64,000 nt of DNA from the NCBI RefSeq assembly GCF_019097595.1, contig NC_080732.1, positions 10,571,905 through 10,635,904 of the forward strand. Reading direction: 5' to 3'. This stretch comes from Hemibagrus wyckioides (lineage: Eukaryota; Chordata; Actinopteri; Siluriformes; Bagridae). The translations under genes were made by a program, and so were the position numbers. Shown here one piece after another: positions 42,793-54,420 of this stretch (the stretch's first letter is position 1; each line of letters opens with the position of its first letter). A model generated the notes under the pieces. It was not told the DNA's origin, made no database searches, and was given only the letters and a program-made list of their open reading frames with translations.

Positions 42793-43330
42793 CCAGTGTG
42801 GTGGTGAGACAGCAGCCCTATCACGTCCTAGAAGCCCCTTCTGAATACTAGTAGATGTTTTCCTGAGAGCCCATCACCAGCCTATGCAAAATACTACCTG
42901 GGGCTGACAAAGGCACAGTACCTGGGGTACTCCATTGGCTGGGGCCTGTTGAAGCCACAGAAGAAAAGTCCTGCAACAAAGAAAATGGTTTGTGACTTTG
43001 TGGGGCTGGAAGGGTACTAAACTTCTCTCTAGTCTCGCATCCGCACCCTCTCAGACCTCACCAGGAAGGGCCAACCGGACATGGTGCAGTGGACCAAGAA
43101 GACAGAGTGAGCATTTCAAGAAGGCACTTAACAGTACCCCAGTCCATCTAAACCCTGACTTCAGCCTTCTTTTCATCGTTCACACTGATGGTTCAGAGAC
43201 AGGACTGGGGGCTTTCCTGTCGCAAACCTTTGAAGGGAAGGAGCACATGGTATTCTACATCAGAAATATGTTGAGTCCAGGCCACACAAGAGCCACCTCT
43301 CTAAACCTGCAGTGCCCCCTGTGCTCCTGA
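42793..43330 (+). pseudogene. Gypsy RT-RNase H continuation
   Basis: Resumes as VVVRQQPYHVLEA and later gives FKKALNSTPVHLNPDFSLLF, IVHTDGSETGLGAFLSQTFE and GKEHMVFYIRNMLSPGHT. These are the RT thumb to RNase H start (TDGSE in place of TDASE). Stops and frameshifts are present. The catalytic RT core is deleted between 42900 and 42990. Confidence 0.8.
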
Positions 43331-43645
43331 GGTTTCCTGCCTCGTCGCAGCTCAGCAAAAATATTCACTTCCAAATTGAATGAGACCATTTAAGTTTTGT
43401 GAGGATGAAGTTTAACCCTGGCATATACCTGCATTAACTGTTTTTCAAATTTATTAGATCATCAAAAAAAGTTATTATTTTCCTAAATTTGAAAAGATTC
43501 CCAAGGAATCACTGCTGTTGTGCCTACATCAAGCCTATGTGTTTCCCTTCATGTGTCTGAGTAGTGAGTAGAATACGGCACGCTCACCCAAGTCTTGGTG
43601 TTTCTCTGACTTATGGTCTTTACTCTCCATACCATTTTATTGGAG

Positions 43646-43694
<49 letters not shown>

Positions 43695-44311
43695 GAAATT
43701 ATTATTATATTATATTAAAAAACAAAGTACTTTGTACAAAGTACTACCCAACATTAAAACAATAGAGTTTAACCTACTAACATATTGTTTACAAATGTCA
43801 GCATATTTTTATATTAATAGTTTGTAGGTGGTTATACTAGTAACCAGGATAATTATAGCAGCATTTTAACTTTGTAACACATTAACCTTCAAATGTTTCA
43901 ATGTTTTTAACATTTAACCCTTTATAAACCTTTAACCTTTTAACCTTTACACGCTAAATTGTTACACATTTTTTTTAAATCAATGAAAACAAAACCTTGT
44001 AATATCTTTAATATCTTATGATAATCATGATTGTAGTATGTTTAACAAACTTTGTCAAGCTTTGATGGTGACCACTGTCTGCGATTTGCACTTCAACAAA
44101 AGAAAAAATCTTCAGAATATCAAGTCCCTAATTTTATTACACAATATTGCAATTTTTCCTAATGTTACAACCAAAATATTATTATTATTATTACTATTAT
44201 TATTATTATTATTGGCTCATCTACAGTTGGCTCATCTACAGTTTTAACTATGAAAACATATACAACACTTATAGCATAATTGACACAATGAAAAGAAATA
44301 TAACAGCACTG

Positions 44312-44356
<45 letters not shown>

Positions 44357-44883
44357 ACCTACAGGATCTACATGTACAGGTACATCCATGTTTCTATAAA
44401 GACACTTTATTACAACTATGTCTATTATTAAATGAAGAATCGTCATTGTTATATTAAATACCTTATACTGTGTGTTATATATGAAACTAAGGTATGAACT
44501 TACTGGAGTATAAATTCATACTCTCATGCATATGCATTTGAGAGAGTGAATTCAGTAAATTTTTTCCTTTGTTACTCAAGAAATGATTACATATTCAATT
44601 TGGTGTACTATTGGCAATTAGACTGGTAATTGCATCAGTTCATTTAGTTTGTCTCTCAAAATATCCAACATATGATTTATGAATGGAAAATGTTCTATTC
44701 ACATGTACAAAACATCCAGAAATTTAATGATGTTGAGGAATTGCTTGTGCCTTTCCTCCACTTAATTTAACCATTAATTCAAATATTACAGAAGTACTTT
44801 ACATTCACATTAATGTAAGGTTCTCATTTACTGAATAGTAACACAATGGTTTAGCTCATGATACATTATTTACTTTATTTAAT
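43331..44883. other. Gene-free stretch with ATT and AT microsatellites
   Basis: ATT tracts at 43650-43692 and 44178-44213, and an AT tract at 44316-44353. Two tandem copies of ggctcatctacagtt lie at 44214-44242. No coding sequence was recognised. Confidence 0.7.
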
Positions 44884-46430
44884 TTAATCTGAAGACCAGG
44901 CCATAAATGGTTTGTACTTTTTCTTTTTGTAAAAACAAATTAATAAAATCAACATACCTGCAGAGGTGTTTTTCTTCTTCTGACTCAATTTTATCAGCTT
45001 GCCTAGAACCGGTAGAGAAAGAGCTTGACAAAATGTATAGTACGACTGAAGGCCAATGGCCATTTTGCTCACAATAACCAACTCTTTCTTTCTCCTCTCA
45101 TTTTTGCCACACCAAACCACCATTCATTTCTCAATAGCTTTTCAAGAAGAACAGTGGTGGTATTGTCAGCTGTCCCCCGCACTTTGCCTCCCACCCAAAT
45201 GAGCTACACTGGTAACACACAAGCAATTATTTCCATGCAAACATGCTCAGGCTGCAACACAATTGAATTACTATCCTTTTTTTTTTTTTACATAATTTTT
45301 TTCGTCATATCCTCACAGTATGTACCCCTGCTTAACAATTGGGTATTTATTAGAGTTTTACTGCCCATATACAGATAATACCAATAGTAAAAGGGAATCA
45401 TTCTATTTATGACATAGACTGAAGCAAATGGCCTTCGGGCACGCCCAGTCTCCAGCATAAAAAGCAAAGAGATGGAATCACTTTGTACCCCTGTGTCTTC
45501 AACTCATTAATGTTTTTGTACAACAGAAATAAATGCTCTCTTGGATTAGACCTATTGTGATCATTTTGATAGAGCTGAACCAATAATCATTTATACAAAC
45601 CTAACAGTAACAACATGTTATTTGTAATACATATGCAATGTTTTACATGTAATATCCAGTTCTTTCTGGATGATCTGGTAAGAGGACTAAAAATTCAGGA
45701 GACTAAGAACCAGGTATAATCAAAGAGGTTATACAAAGAGAAAAAGACAGCCTAGACACACCATAGTCCAAACCAGGGCCGGAGACATTTTCAGCCTGGG
45801 AGACTAAAGCTAAAGACCAGCCCACCCCCTACCCCCATCCAACTCCCTCCCACCGTGGTGGAATCTGGATAAATGAAGTGACAGATCTTATCTTACTATC
45901 TTGTTATATTTATTTTTGAAATGTTTCTATAACAAAAAAAATGAATAATGTAAATATGGCCATTAATTTGAATAACAAAAATACTGAGTTTTCTGCTAAA
46001 AAGAGTTGAACTGTTATAAAAAATAAAATGATGGTTTGCATTCAAACAAAAATGAAGTATTGTAGTAAGAAATATACTTTTTGCACTATTGTTTTTATAC
46101 CCACATCAATTTAATAAATAAAATAAAATAAATAAAATTTCTTCTTCCAAACATACAACTAGAACAATAAAAAAAAAAATCAAATTCGAATGCCTGTTTA
46201 ACCTCATCTGCACTTGTGCTCTTTATATTTTGGCAGGGAGAAATACAGGGTGGAACCAATTACTTTAATTGGTTTTGAGAGCTCAGGTCAAAGGTCAATA
46301 ATTAATAAATAAATAAACTAGAATGTTGCATTTCCAGAAGAAAATGTGTGTTATTGCGAAAAGCAAAGTGCTATGTTGCTTAAACTATTGCAATACATTG
46401 TCAAATAATATATACAAGCTACAATCACAG
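44884..46430. other. Gene-free stretch with an LTR-like TATA/polyA pair
   Basis: At 45457-45540 a TATA-like cataaaaagcaa is followed about 75 bases later by aataaatgctctcttgg, as in the R region of an LTR, but no clear ends were found. The rest is AT-rich without recognisable genes. Confidence 0.35.
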
Positions 46431-46689
46431 TTAAAAAAAGTTGAAGGTAGTTTATGTGGCTGTAGAGTAAAAATTGAAGCTGTAGGAACAGTTTAAAGAC
46501 GATGCATCCTTAAAAAACTCTTCTCTCACTCTAGCTCACGACACACACACACAGTAGTGGTCTGAAGTCCATGAAAAATACATTTAAAAATGAATATAAA
46601 ATAAACTATAATACTTATCAGCATGAAAATAATAGCACACTTAAGCACAACATGAGCAACATTTTAGCACTGGAAGCATGTTTTTAGCT

Positions 46690-46690
<1 letters not shown>
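46430..46690. repeat. Local duplication, copy A
   Basis: Contains gctgtaggaacagtttaaag (46475) and tgaaaaatacatttaaaaat (46572). Both parts recur in order in copy B. Confidence 0.8.
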
Positions 46691-46852
<162 letters not shown>

Positions 46853-47159
46853 AGCAAGTAAGCTCAACTGCAGCTTGTAACGTTATTGAGATCAGTGGTA
46901 CTAACATTTTACATGCACAGTACCTACCTCCTAGCTTCTGTAAATTATAGTTACAGTTAAAATATGAAGTCTAAATGAACTAGTGTGTGCACCATGCTTA
47001 AATGTCCGTACGAAAACCAGGAAGTGTAGCTAAAGTTAAAGGTGGTTTGTGGTTATAAGAGTTAGAATTCAAGCTGTAGGACCAGTTTAAAGATGATATG
47101 ACCTTAAAAAAGAAAAACCTCTAGCTGACGTCACAGCTAGCCATATGGAAACCAGGAAT

Positions 47160-49263
47160 TCAATTAAATTAAATTCAATTTTATTTGTACAGTGCTTTTA
47201 ACAAAGAGCATTGTCTCAAAGCAGCTTTACATAAGAAACAACATAAGAAAACAACAAACATATAAACAGACAAACAGTCCTAACTGTTATCCCAAGTGAG
47301 CAAGCCTGAGTTGACTGAGGCGACTCTGGCAAGGAAAAACTTCCTTAGATGGTATGAGGAAGAAACCTTGAGAGGACCCAGACTCAAAAGGGAACCCATC
47401 CTCATTTGGGTGACAGCGGAGAGTGTGATTATATTGTGCATTTATGTGTAGTCAATTGTGTGATGCCGATACAGCATGTGTAGAATGTTATGTAAATTAA
47501 TAAGGAGGTTGATGTCATCCACATAAGGTTGACAGTGTTGCTTTGAATACCCCAATCCTCACAAAGAAAAACCTGGCTGGAGCTGGTCCATCTCCGGATG
47601 CCACTGGAGCCGGCACAGTCTCTGTATGCCTCGGGATGGGTAGAAGAAGGGAAACAATGGAACAGAATTAGCGTAGCTGCTGTTCATAATATTAGCAGCA
47701 CTAGATGATAATGTGCATTTAATCGGATGTACTGGAGCATAAGGTTATGGGATGTGTTAAATGTATGCCAGGCTAAAGAGATAAGTCTACGTTTAAACTG
47801 AGAGACTGTGTATGAGCCCCGAACACTGTCAGGAAGGCCATTCCAAAGTTTAGGAGCTAAATACGAAAATGCTCTACCCCCTTTTGTGGACTTTGATATT
47901 CTGGGAACTACCAGAAGTCCAGAGTTTTGTGATCTTAAAGAGGGTGGTGGATTGTAACGTGTTAGAAGACTGGCTAGATACGTGGGAGCTAAACCATTTA
48001 GAGCCTTGAAGTAGTGCTAATTTATAGTCAATTCTAAGTTTAACAGGTAGCCAGTGCAGGGATGATAATATTGGGGTTATATGATCATATTTTCTTAATC
48101 TGGTAAGAACTCTGGCGGCTGCATTCTGGACTAACTGTAGCTTGTTTATTGAAGATGCGGGACAACCACCTAGCAATGCATTACAATAGTCCAGTCTGGA
48201 GGTCATGAATGCATGAACTAACTTTTCTGCATCAGATACAGATAAAATGTTCCTAAGCTTGGCAATATTTCTAAGATGGAAGAAGGCTGTTTTTGTAATA
48301 TTGGAAATATGATTTTCAAAGGACAAGTTGCTGTCTAATATTATGCCCAGGTCTTTCACTGTTGAGCTAGTAGTAATGGTACATCCTTCTAAATGCAAGC
48401 TGAATTGCGAGAGCTTCTGTGTACTGGTTTTTGGACCAATAAGTAATATCTCTGTCTTATCAGAATTTAGTAATAGAAAATTATTGGTCATCCAATCGTT
48501 AATATCTTTAACACACTCAATTAATCTAGACAAATTAGATATTTCATCTGGTTTTGATGAGATATACAGTATAACTGGGTGTCATCGGCATAACAATGGA
48601 AACTAATCCCATGCCTTCTAATGATGTTACCCAATGGAAGCATGTATACCGAGAAAAGCAGAGGTCCTAAAACTGATCCTTGTGGGACCCCATATTTCAC
48701 TGGCACTACACTGGACAGTTCTCCATTTAAATCTACAAAGTGGTATCGATCAGACAGGTAGGATCTAAACCATTTTAATGCCTGTCCCTGCATACCTATG
48801 TGATTTTGTAAGCGATCTACGAGAATGTTATGATCTATAGTGTCGAATGCAGCAATAAGATCAAGCAGGACTAAAATAGGGAGATGCAGCCTTGGTCCGA
48901 AGCTAAAAGCAAGTCATTTGTGATTTTAACTAGTGCAGTTTCTGTACTATGATGGGGCCTGAAACCTGACTGAAATTCTTCAAGGATATTGTTTTCCTGT
49001 AGGAAGGAGCATAATTGAGCTGACACCACTTTTTCTAGTATTTTTTATATAAACGGAAGGTTTGAAATAGGTCTGTAATTTTATATTTCATTAGGGTCTA
49101 GTTTCGGTTTCTTAAGAAGAGGCTTAATAACTGCTAAATTGAGAGATTTTGGGACATGACCTAGATATAACGAGGAGTTAATAATATTGAGAAGAGGCTC
49201 TCCAGCTGCATGTATCACTTCTTTCAGCAATCTAGTTGGAAGTAAAGTCCGTGAAAAATGCAT
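47160..49263 (-). mobile_element. L2-like LINE, 5'-truncated, inserted in a duplication
   Basis: The 3' end carries the aaagcagctttaca-type tail at low coordinates (47163-47500). The RT region lies upstream on the minus strand and starts abruptly at about 49260 within the RT domain, the 5' truncation expected from target-primed reverse transcription. At 49246 it meets copy B sequence. Confidence 0.85.
47874..49263 (-). pseudogene. L2-like reverse transcriptase, C-terminal half
   Basis: Blocks in order: LLPTRLLKEVIHAAGEPLLN and SLNLAVIKPLLKKPKLDPNE (49240-49081), then after a damaged stretch [31 protein letters not shown] and [20 protein letters not shown] (48780-48540). The last part is NKLQLVQNAAARVLTRLRKY and SLHWLPVKLRIDYKL. 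YADD is the catalytic motif and is intact. At least three frameshifts or stops make it inactive. Confidence 0.88.
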
Positions 49264-49405
49264 TTAAAAATTAATATAAAATAAACTATAATATTAATCA
49301 GCATGAAAAGTAATAGTACACTTACGCACAACATGAGCAACATTTTATTGTTGGAACCATTTTTCTAGCTATTACCTTTTAAAACTAGTAGCGAGTCCAG
49401 TAACC

Positions 49406-49408
<3 letters not shown>

Positions 49409-49465
<57 letters not shown>
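49409..49465. repeat. (AAT)n microsatellite
   Basis: Uninterrupted AAT units. A LINE-tail-like segment tttatttgtcacctacaca follows at about 49513. Confidence 0.93.
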
Positions 49466-49466
<1 letters not shown>

Positions 49467-49689
49467 GTGACGATAACACGAGTGTGATTGCGTAACTAAT
49501 AATAAATAGCCTTTATTTGTCACCTACACAATACTGCACAGTGAAGTTCTTGGGGTCAGAGCCCAATTAATGATATGTAATTATCAAGTAATTATCAAAA
49601 AAGTCAAAGGTTAATGACTGATAAGTGTTTAATGATTACCATATATTGGTCATATAATCACCAAACTTAAAAAGATGTGGAAGGCTAAA

Positions 49690-49864
49690 GTGTTTACTTT
49701 AATTTTTTTTAGGTTTTGACAGCCACACACACACACACACACACACACACCAACTCCAGAAGTAAAATCACCCACTCAAATTTAAACCATTAGAGTCTCT
49801 AAAAACAATTAGCATTTTAAGCACACACACACACACACAGGCACACATACACATGCACACACAG

Positions 49865-49917
<53 letters not shown>

Positions 49918-50325
49918 GACACACACACACACATACACACACGGACTCCGGAAGTAAAAACCCCCACTCATCTTTAAACATGGTGGCCAACAGAGTGGCC
50001 AAGTGCCTTGCTGGCTAAAATGGTGTGGAGGGCTAACGTCTTTACTTAATTTGGTTTTGACAGCCCCCCCACACACTCACAGACACACACAGACCCACAC
50101 ACACACAGACCCCAGAAGAAACCCCCCCCCACTCATCTTTAAACATGGTGGCCAACAGAGTGGCCAACAAAGTGCTACATTTGAATAGCCCCATACACAG
50201 ACACACGCATGCACACACACACACACACACACCAACTTCAGAAGGAAACCACCCACTCAAACCATTAGAGTCTCTGATAGCAATTAGCATTTTAAGGACA
50301 CACACACACACACACAAAATAAAAA
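49690..50325. repeat. Two-copy minisatellite with embedded AC tracts
   Basis: A unit of roughly 300 bp occurs about twice, containing an AC tract, an aagtaaaa(t)c...cccactca segment, ttagagtctctgatagcaat (or a variant) and aaacatggtggccaacagag. AC-encoded frames here on both strands are artefacts of the repeat. Confidence 0.85.
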
Positions 50326-51907
50326 AAATATATAAATCAACTTATCAATTAAATATCACTTATCAATGTAACCGTTTTTTAGTTCTTTAAGAAAAATTTT
50401 AAGCATTAAATTTGAATTATACCAGTTCAATGAGAATCTAGATTCACTGATACTAATTATCATGCTAGTTTCTGAGTTATGTTTTTTTCAACTACCTTTA
50501 ATAAAATGGACATGGACAAGGATTTTGTCACATGTATGTAATAACATATTTTTCCCTGTTTGTTTTATGTATTGTTGTATGTACATTTAAAAAAACAACA
50601 CAGTTTTTATGCTGATGGTATCCTAAGTCTGTGACCTATTGAACTAGGAACTATGTTACAGAAGCTCATTAAGGGTGAGTAAAGATGATTGATACCATGA
50701 TCTCTAATCTCTATTTAGTGGAAAAGATATCGCTATTTCATGTCCACTCATTCTGGAGAGGTGGAAAAACCTCCTGACACAAATGCACACATAATGCCTC
50801 TTCCCGTTCAGCGGAAGGAACTCTCACCTGAAGTCTAGACTTCTGGGTTTATTTAAACACGCTCATGCCATCATAGCCTTGTATTTCTGATTCTATTTTG
50901 CCTTTGTGTATGTAGGAAACTACAGACTGCCTCAACCCAGATTCCACTCCACAGTACACATCTGAAGGAGCTCATTTCCAAAAAGGCTTACATATCATAT
51001 AGAAATAGTTTATTGGTATAGTATTTTTAAAGCAGCCTTACCAAACATTTAGAATACTTAATCCAACCAATTATTAGTATGGGAGCGGCAGCTACATCAA
51101 GGTCCAGCATTGAACAAAGAGTATACGTGACCATGATTACCATTTAGTATTGCCCGACCATTTGGGTAATAACACCTATAACAATATCTATCCAAGTTGT
51201 ATGTGACTGTGATTACCATTTAAGGACATCTGGCTAGACGACAGAATCACCCGGCCATTTGGGGGATAGTCAGTTCTTACAATAATTTACATTTAAAGTG
51301 AAACTTATTTAAATTACACAGGGGAAACACTGTATAAAATGTTTGAGCAGGATTTGTCCTGTGTTCTTTTTGAATCCGATGAACCCAAAGTACTTTATGA
51401 ATTTTGTCACTGTGACGCTGCAATAAATTTCTTCATTAAGATCTTTGACGCCTTCATCGTTTTATTTTTCTTACACGTATGACCTGTTCTCGCTTATTAG
51501 ATTTCCGCTGTTTTGGATTTGCTCTTTTTGATTAGACTGCCTTGCTGACCTGATTTTCCTGCCTGTTTACCTGCTTTTGTCTGATGATTTGGGTACTTCT
51601 GTTTGGATTACTAAAGTGGTTTTATTTCTGTACAAGTGATTAACGGATATTATCCTTCACTGAAGCTTGGGTACTTAAGTATTTAACTACTTAACTTATA
51701 ATTTGACAGTACTATGTTTGTTTCAATGGATCCATTATCTCTACACCCTCTTCTGGTTCCTCTATCTTCCTCATCACTGGGAATTCCCCTGCATACAATG
51801 TTAGCTTACTATTTACTAGGAATGGATACAAGAACATGTTAGTGAACACAGAACCAGGAATATAGTAAAGGTAATACAAATAATTAGTACATCATTGTGG
51901 TAGCATA
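50326..51907. other. Gene-free stretch with a possible LTR end
   Basis: A TATA-like gtataaaatg at 51331 and aataaatttcttc at 51422, about 90 bases apart, resemble LTR U3/R boundaries on the plus strand. Two related blocks around gattaccattta lie at 51137 and 51210. No gene was recognised. Confidence 0.35.
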
Positions 51908-52130
51908 TCACTCTAGCCTGGACTTTTCAACATTTTCCTGCATCAGTATCCCCTCTACCTGTCTCATGAGATCAGTTACATCAGTGAGATTCCCTTTGTT
52001 TGGAATATAAGTGCAACAGGTCTCAATAAACATGACATGCATGTCCCTTTTGTTTATGATGTCTAAGCTAGTATTGTCAGAGTTACAGCCTGCACTTTGC
52101 ACATACTGTACATTGTCTTTAATCATTACA
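51908..52130 (-). pseudogene. Retroviral envelope transmembrane-subunit remnant
   Basis: The minus strand reads a short segment with the CC-containing motif TCCTYIPNKGNLTDVTDLM, which matches the disulfide region that follows the immunosuppressive-type helix in the transmembrane subunit of gamma-type retroviral Env. The surrounding frame is only about 75 codons, runs into an AC/CT microsatellite upstream, and lacks a surface subunit, fusion peptide and membrane anchor. It is a fossil of an endogenous retrovirus. Confidence 0.6.
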
Positions 52131-52134
52131 TATG

Positions 52135-52137
<3 letters not shown>

Positions 52138-52184
<47 letters not shown>

Positions 52185-52200
52185 CCACACACACACACAA
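52138..52200. repeat. (CT)n-(AC)n microsatellite
   Basis: CT units 52138-52173, then AC units to 52199. Confidence 0.95.
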
Positions 52201-52212
52201 ATTTTTATATTT

Positions 52213-52272
52213 CTATAAAGGTCCTTTGAGACAATGTCCATTGTTAAAAGTGCCAAAATTGAATTTGAATAG
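52213..52272 (+). repeat. L2-like LINE tail scrap
   Basis: Contains tttgagacaatgtccattgt and aaaattgaatttgaat, like the end of 18955-19130. Confidence 0.6.
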
Positions 52273-52528
52273 AGAGGCTTGTTGGAGGTCAGAGGAGAGG
52301 TTACTAGCACCTCACACTGTGCCTGTTCTCTGAGTCTCTGTGTGCTCAAGTACCACATTCAGAGACCTTCCAGATGCTTTGGCTGAGATGCATCCAAGGG
52401 TTTCAGTCGATAGCAAGAATTGCATGGTCCTTGATCCCTTGGCTCAGCCCGCTTTCTCCTGTGTACCTTTCACTTAGACCCAGTCATTCACAAAGAACCT
52501 GTGAAACTTGAGAACCTGCCCAAGCCAG

Positions 52529-52542
52529 ATAGATAGATAGAC

Positions 52543-52579
<37 letters not shown>

Positions 52580-52590
52580 CTTTATTAAAG

Positions 52591-52627
<37 letters not shown>
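52529..52627. repeat. GATA/TATC palindrome
   Basis: (GATA)n, the centre tactttattaaagta and (TATC)n form a nearly perfect palindrome of about 98 bp. The centre includes gatactttatt, a retroposon end word also seen at 31000, in both orientations. Confidence 0.93.
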
Positions 52628-52628
<1 letters not shown>

Positions 52629-52639
52629 AAATATTTACA

Positions 52640-53208
52640 TTCCTGGCGCTAATTTTCTGTGCAGCACAAATGCTTAAAGTAGATCATTTTTATGCATCCA
52701 AAACTGTATTAAAGCAGGGTAGGAAGTAATGATCTGTAATCCTTACTTCTGTAACCCAAATGTATGGGACAATAGATAGTAAGACAATAGATACAATACT
52801 TATTTGGTACACAGGATGCAAGATTGTCACAATCTGACAAACATAAAAAAGTAACTTTGAAATAAAGAACATTTTTCATTGTCTTCCATCTATCCATTCA
52901 ATCCTATCTCTCCATGTATCCTAGCTATCCTCCTCATCTGTCCTCTGATATTAAAACGACCGAGTTATGATACTGAGTCTAACATTAAACTAGCATCTAG
53001 AGTCTGCTTGTCATTCATTGCTGACAGAAAATGCGCGGTTTAAAGTGAACTCGTTTTCATGGTAAGAATGTTCTAATCTACATTAAATATTTAGCTAGTT
53101 AACAGTCTAAAGTTACCGAGCAACAATACTGTATGTTAACATTAGCCCAGTTAACGTTAGGCTAACATCAACGGGTGTAGACAGAAAATATGATTATCCT
53201 GACCTGAG
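52640..53208. other. Gene-free flank of the candidate exon
   Basis: No repeat or domain was recognised. It lies downstream of the minus-strand candidate exon at 53220-53453. Confidence 0.4.
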
Positions 53209-53219
53209 CTAATTTACTG

Positions 53220-53453
53220 AATCAACCAACTCACATCTCCTTTCTTTCTTTTCATCCATGATGACATTAAAGTCATCTGTTGCTGCTTCTGGCGTTTTAT
53301 CGCTGACTGTGCCAATACTGTGATACCTGTTCATTACACCTTTTAGTGAGCTAGTTTTAGAGTGTGCACTTACGGACGCGGATGTGCGTATCGACACAGG
53401 CAGACTCTCTGTGTCCTGCTCAGTCCTGCTCCTCCGTGGCGATGACGTTATGC
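53220..53453 (-). CDS. Candidate coding exon of an unrecognised gene
   Basis: An open minus-strand frame without upstream ATG reads TSSPRRSRTEQDTESLP, SIRTSASVSAHSKTSSLKGV and MNRYHSIGTVSDKTPEAATD, then DDFNVIMDEKKERR. A good donor GTGAGTTGG follows at 53222. The region 53370-53460 is CpG-rich for this window and contains atgacgtta, a CRE-like site, so it may be near a promoter. The only in-frame Met (VMNRYHS) is internal. The hydrophilic, Ser/Thr-rich composition fits a regulatory protein, but no family was recognised. It could be a chance open frame. Confidence 0.3.
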
Positions 53454-53551
53454 GGTTAAAATATCATAACAAACCAATTTAAAGGGGGGGGGGGATATAG
53501 ATAACACTGAATATTGCACATTTCTTCTGTATAAATACTAATAGAGTTTTG

Positions 53552-53890
53552 CTATTCAATCGCTGCCTCTGCATGATATTTTGGCAAAACGCTTCCCTCA
53601 TCAGCAGCAGCACAGCTCAGGCTTCTTCTCTGAGTGAACCCGAATATTCTAAATGTTAGCATTTTAACATAACATTGCAGATGAAACAGCAATGAAAGTG
53701 ACAATTGTGGGCTGCCAATGTTGGAAAACCAATGTTTTCCAAGATACCTATTCAATTTCCCACAAAATAGGCCATGTTGTTTGTTATAAGCCAACCCCCT
53801 TTGCAGCTTTATCTACAGCAGCATTACCTTTTGTTTTAAAATCAGGTTCAGTCCAGTGAGCACCACATTTCACAGTTGCTAACTGCAAAA
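53552..53890 (-). pseudogene. Possible retroviral RNase H end
   Basis: Reading down from 53885 the minus strand gives TVKCGAHWTEPDF and KTKGNAAVDKAAKG, like the last RNase H motif of retroviral pol (KCxAH, GNxxADKAAK). The following sequence has stops. The similarity is short. Confidence 0.4.
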
Positions 53891-54174
53891 GTATCATAGA
53901 TGGCTGATAATAATACTTGAATTTCATTCTGATTTGCTATAAGCTTGTTTTCAACCATGTGGAATATGTGTGGGATACATTGTAAGTTCACACAGAATTG
54001 CTGTAGAATTTCCCCTTGCCAATCTACATGCAGCTGCTGCTATTTTCTGTGATCTGTGATGAAGATGGTTGAAGACATTGTACAGATATGACCACTTCAA
54101 TCCTATTGATATATCTGGAGCAACCACTGCATATCTTTCATTGCAATCCAGAAATAAAGAGCTGTCTACAAATT

Positions 54175-54420
54175 CAAATTCAAATTTTATTGGTCACACA
54201 CATAATCGTACACAGTATAATATGCAGTGAAATGCTTACACGACTGTTATGACCCTAGGAAAAGGAATAAGGACAGAACAAAGACAAGATAAAAAATATA
54301 AAAATAAAATACAAAAAATACGAAATATAAAAAATAAGAATACGAATTATACTAAAATATGAAATATAAAAATATAAAAACAAGTTCACAGTGGCAAAAA
54401 AAAGAACACTTAATCATTTT
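54175..54420 (-). repeat. LINE-like 3' tail, inverted
   Basis: Begins attcaaattcaaattttatt and continues gcagtgaaatgctt, the reverse-oriented equivalent of the tail at 13255-13352, then A-rich sequence. Confidence 0.55.

Larger units (their letters stand above)
47020..49375. repeat. Local duplication, copy B, split by an L2 LINE
   Basis: Left part 47020-47155 (gctgtaggaccagtttaaag) and right part 49246-49375 (tgaaaaatgcatttaaaaat, cagcatgaaaagtaatag) together correspond to copy A. The intervening sequence is the L2 LINE. Confidence 0.8.

Noticed and set aside
45025..45378. Plus-strand frame of about 117 codons
   Set aside because: No domain; the C-terminal part is a poly-T tract translation. 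Kept only as part of a gene-free stretch.
49768..50390. Cysteine/valine and histidine/threonine-rich frames
   Set aside because: They are translations of AC microsatellites in different frames, not proteins.
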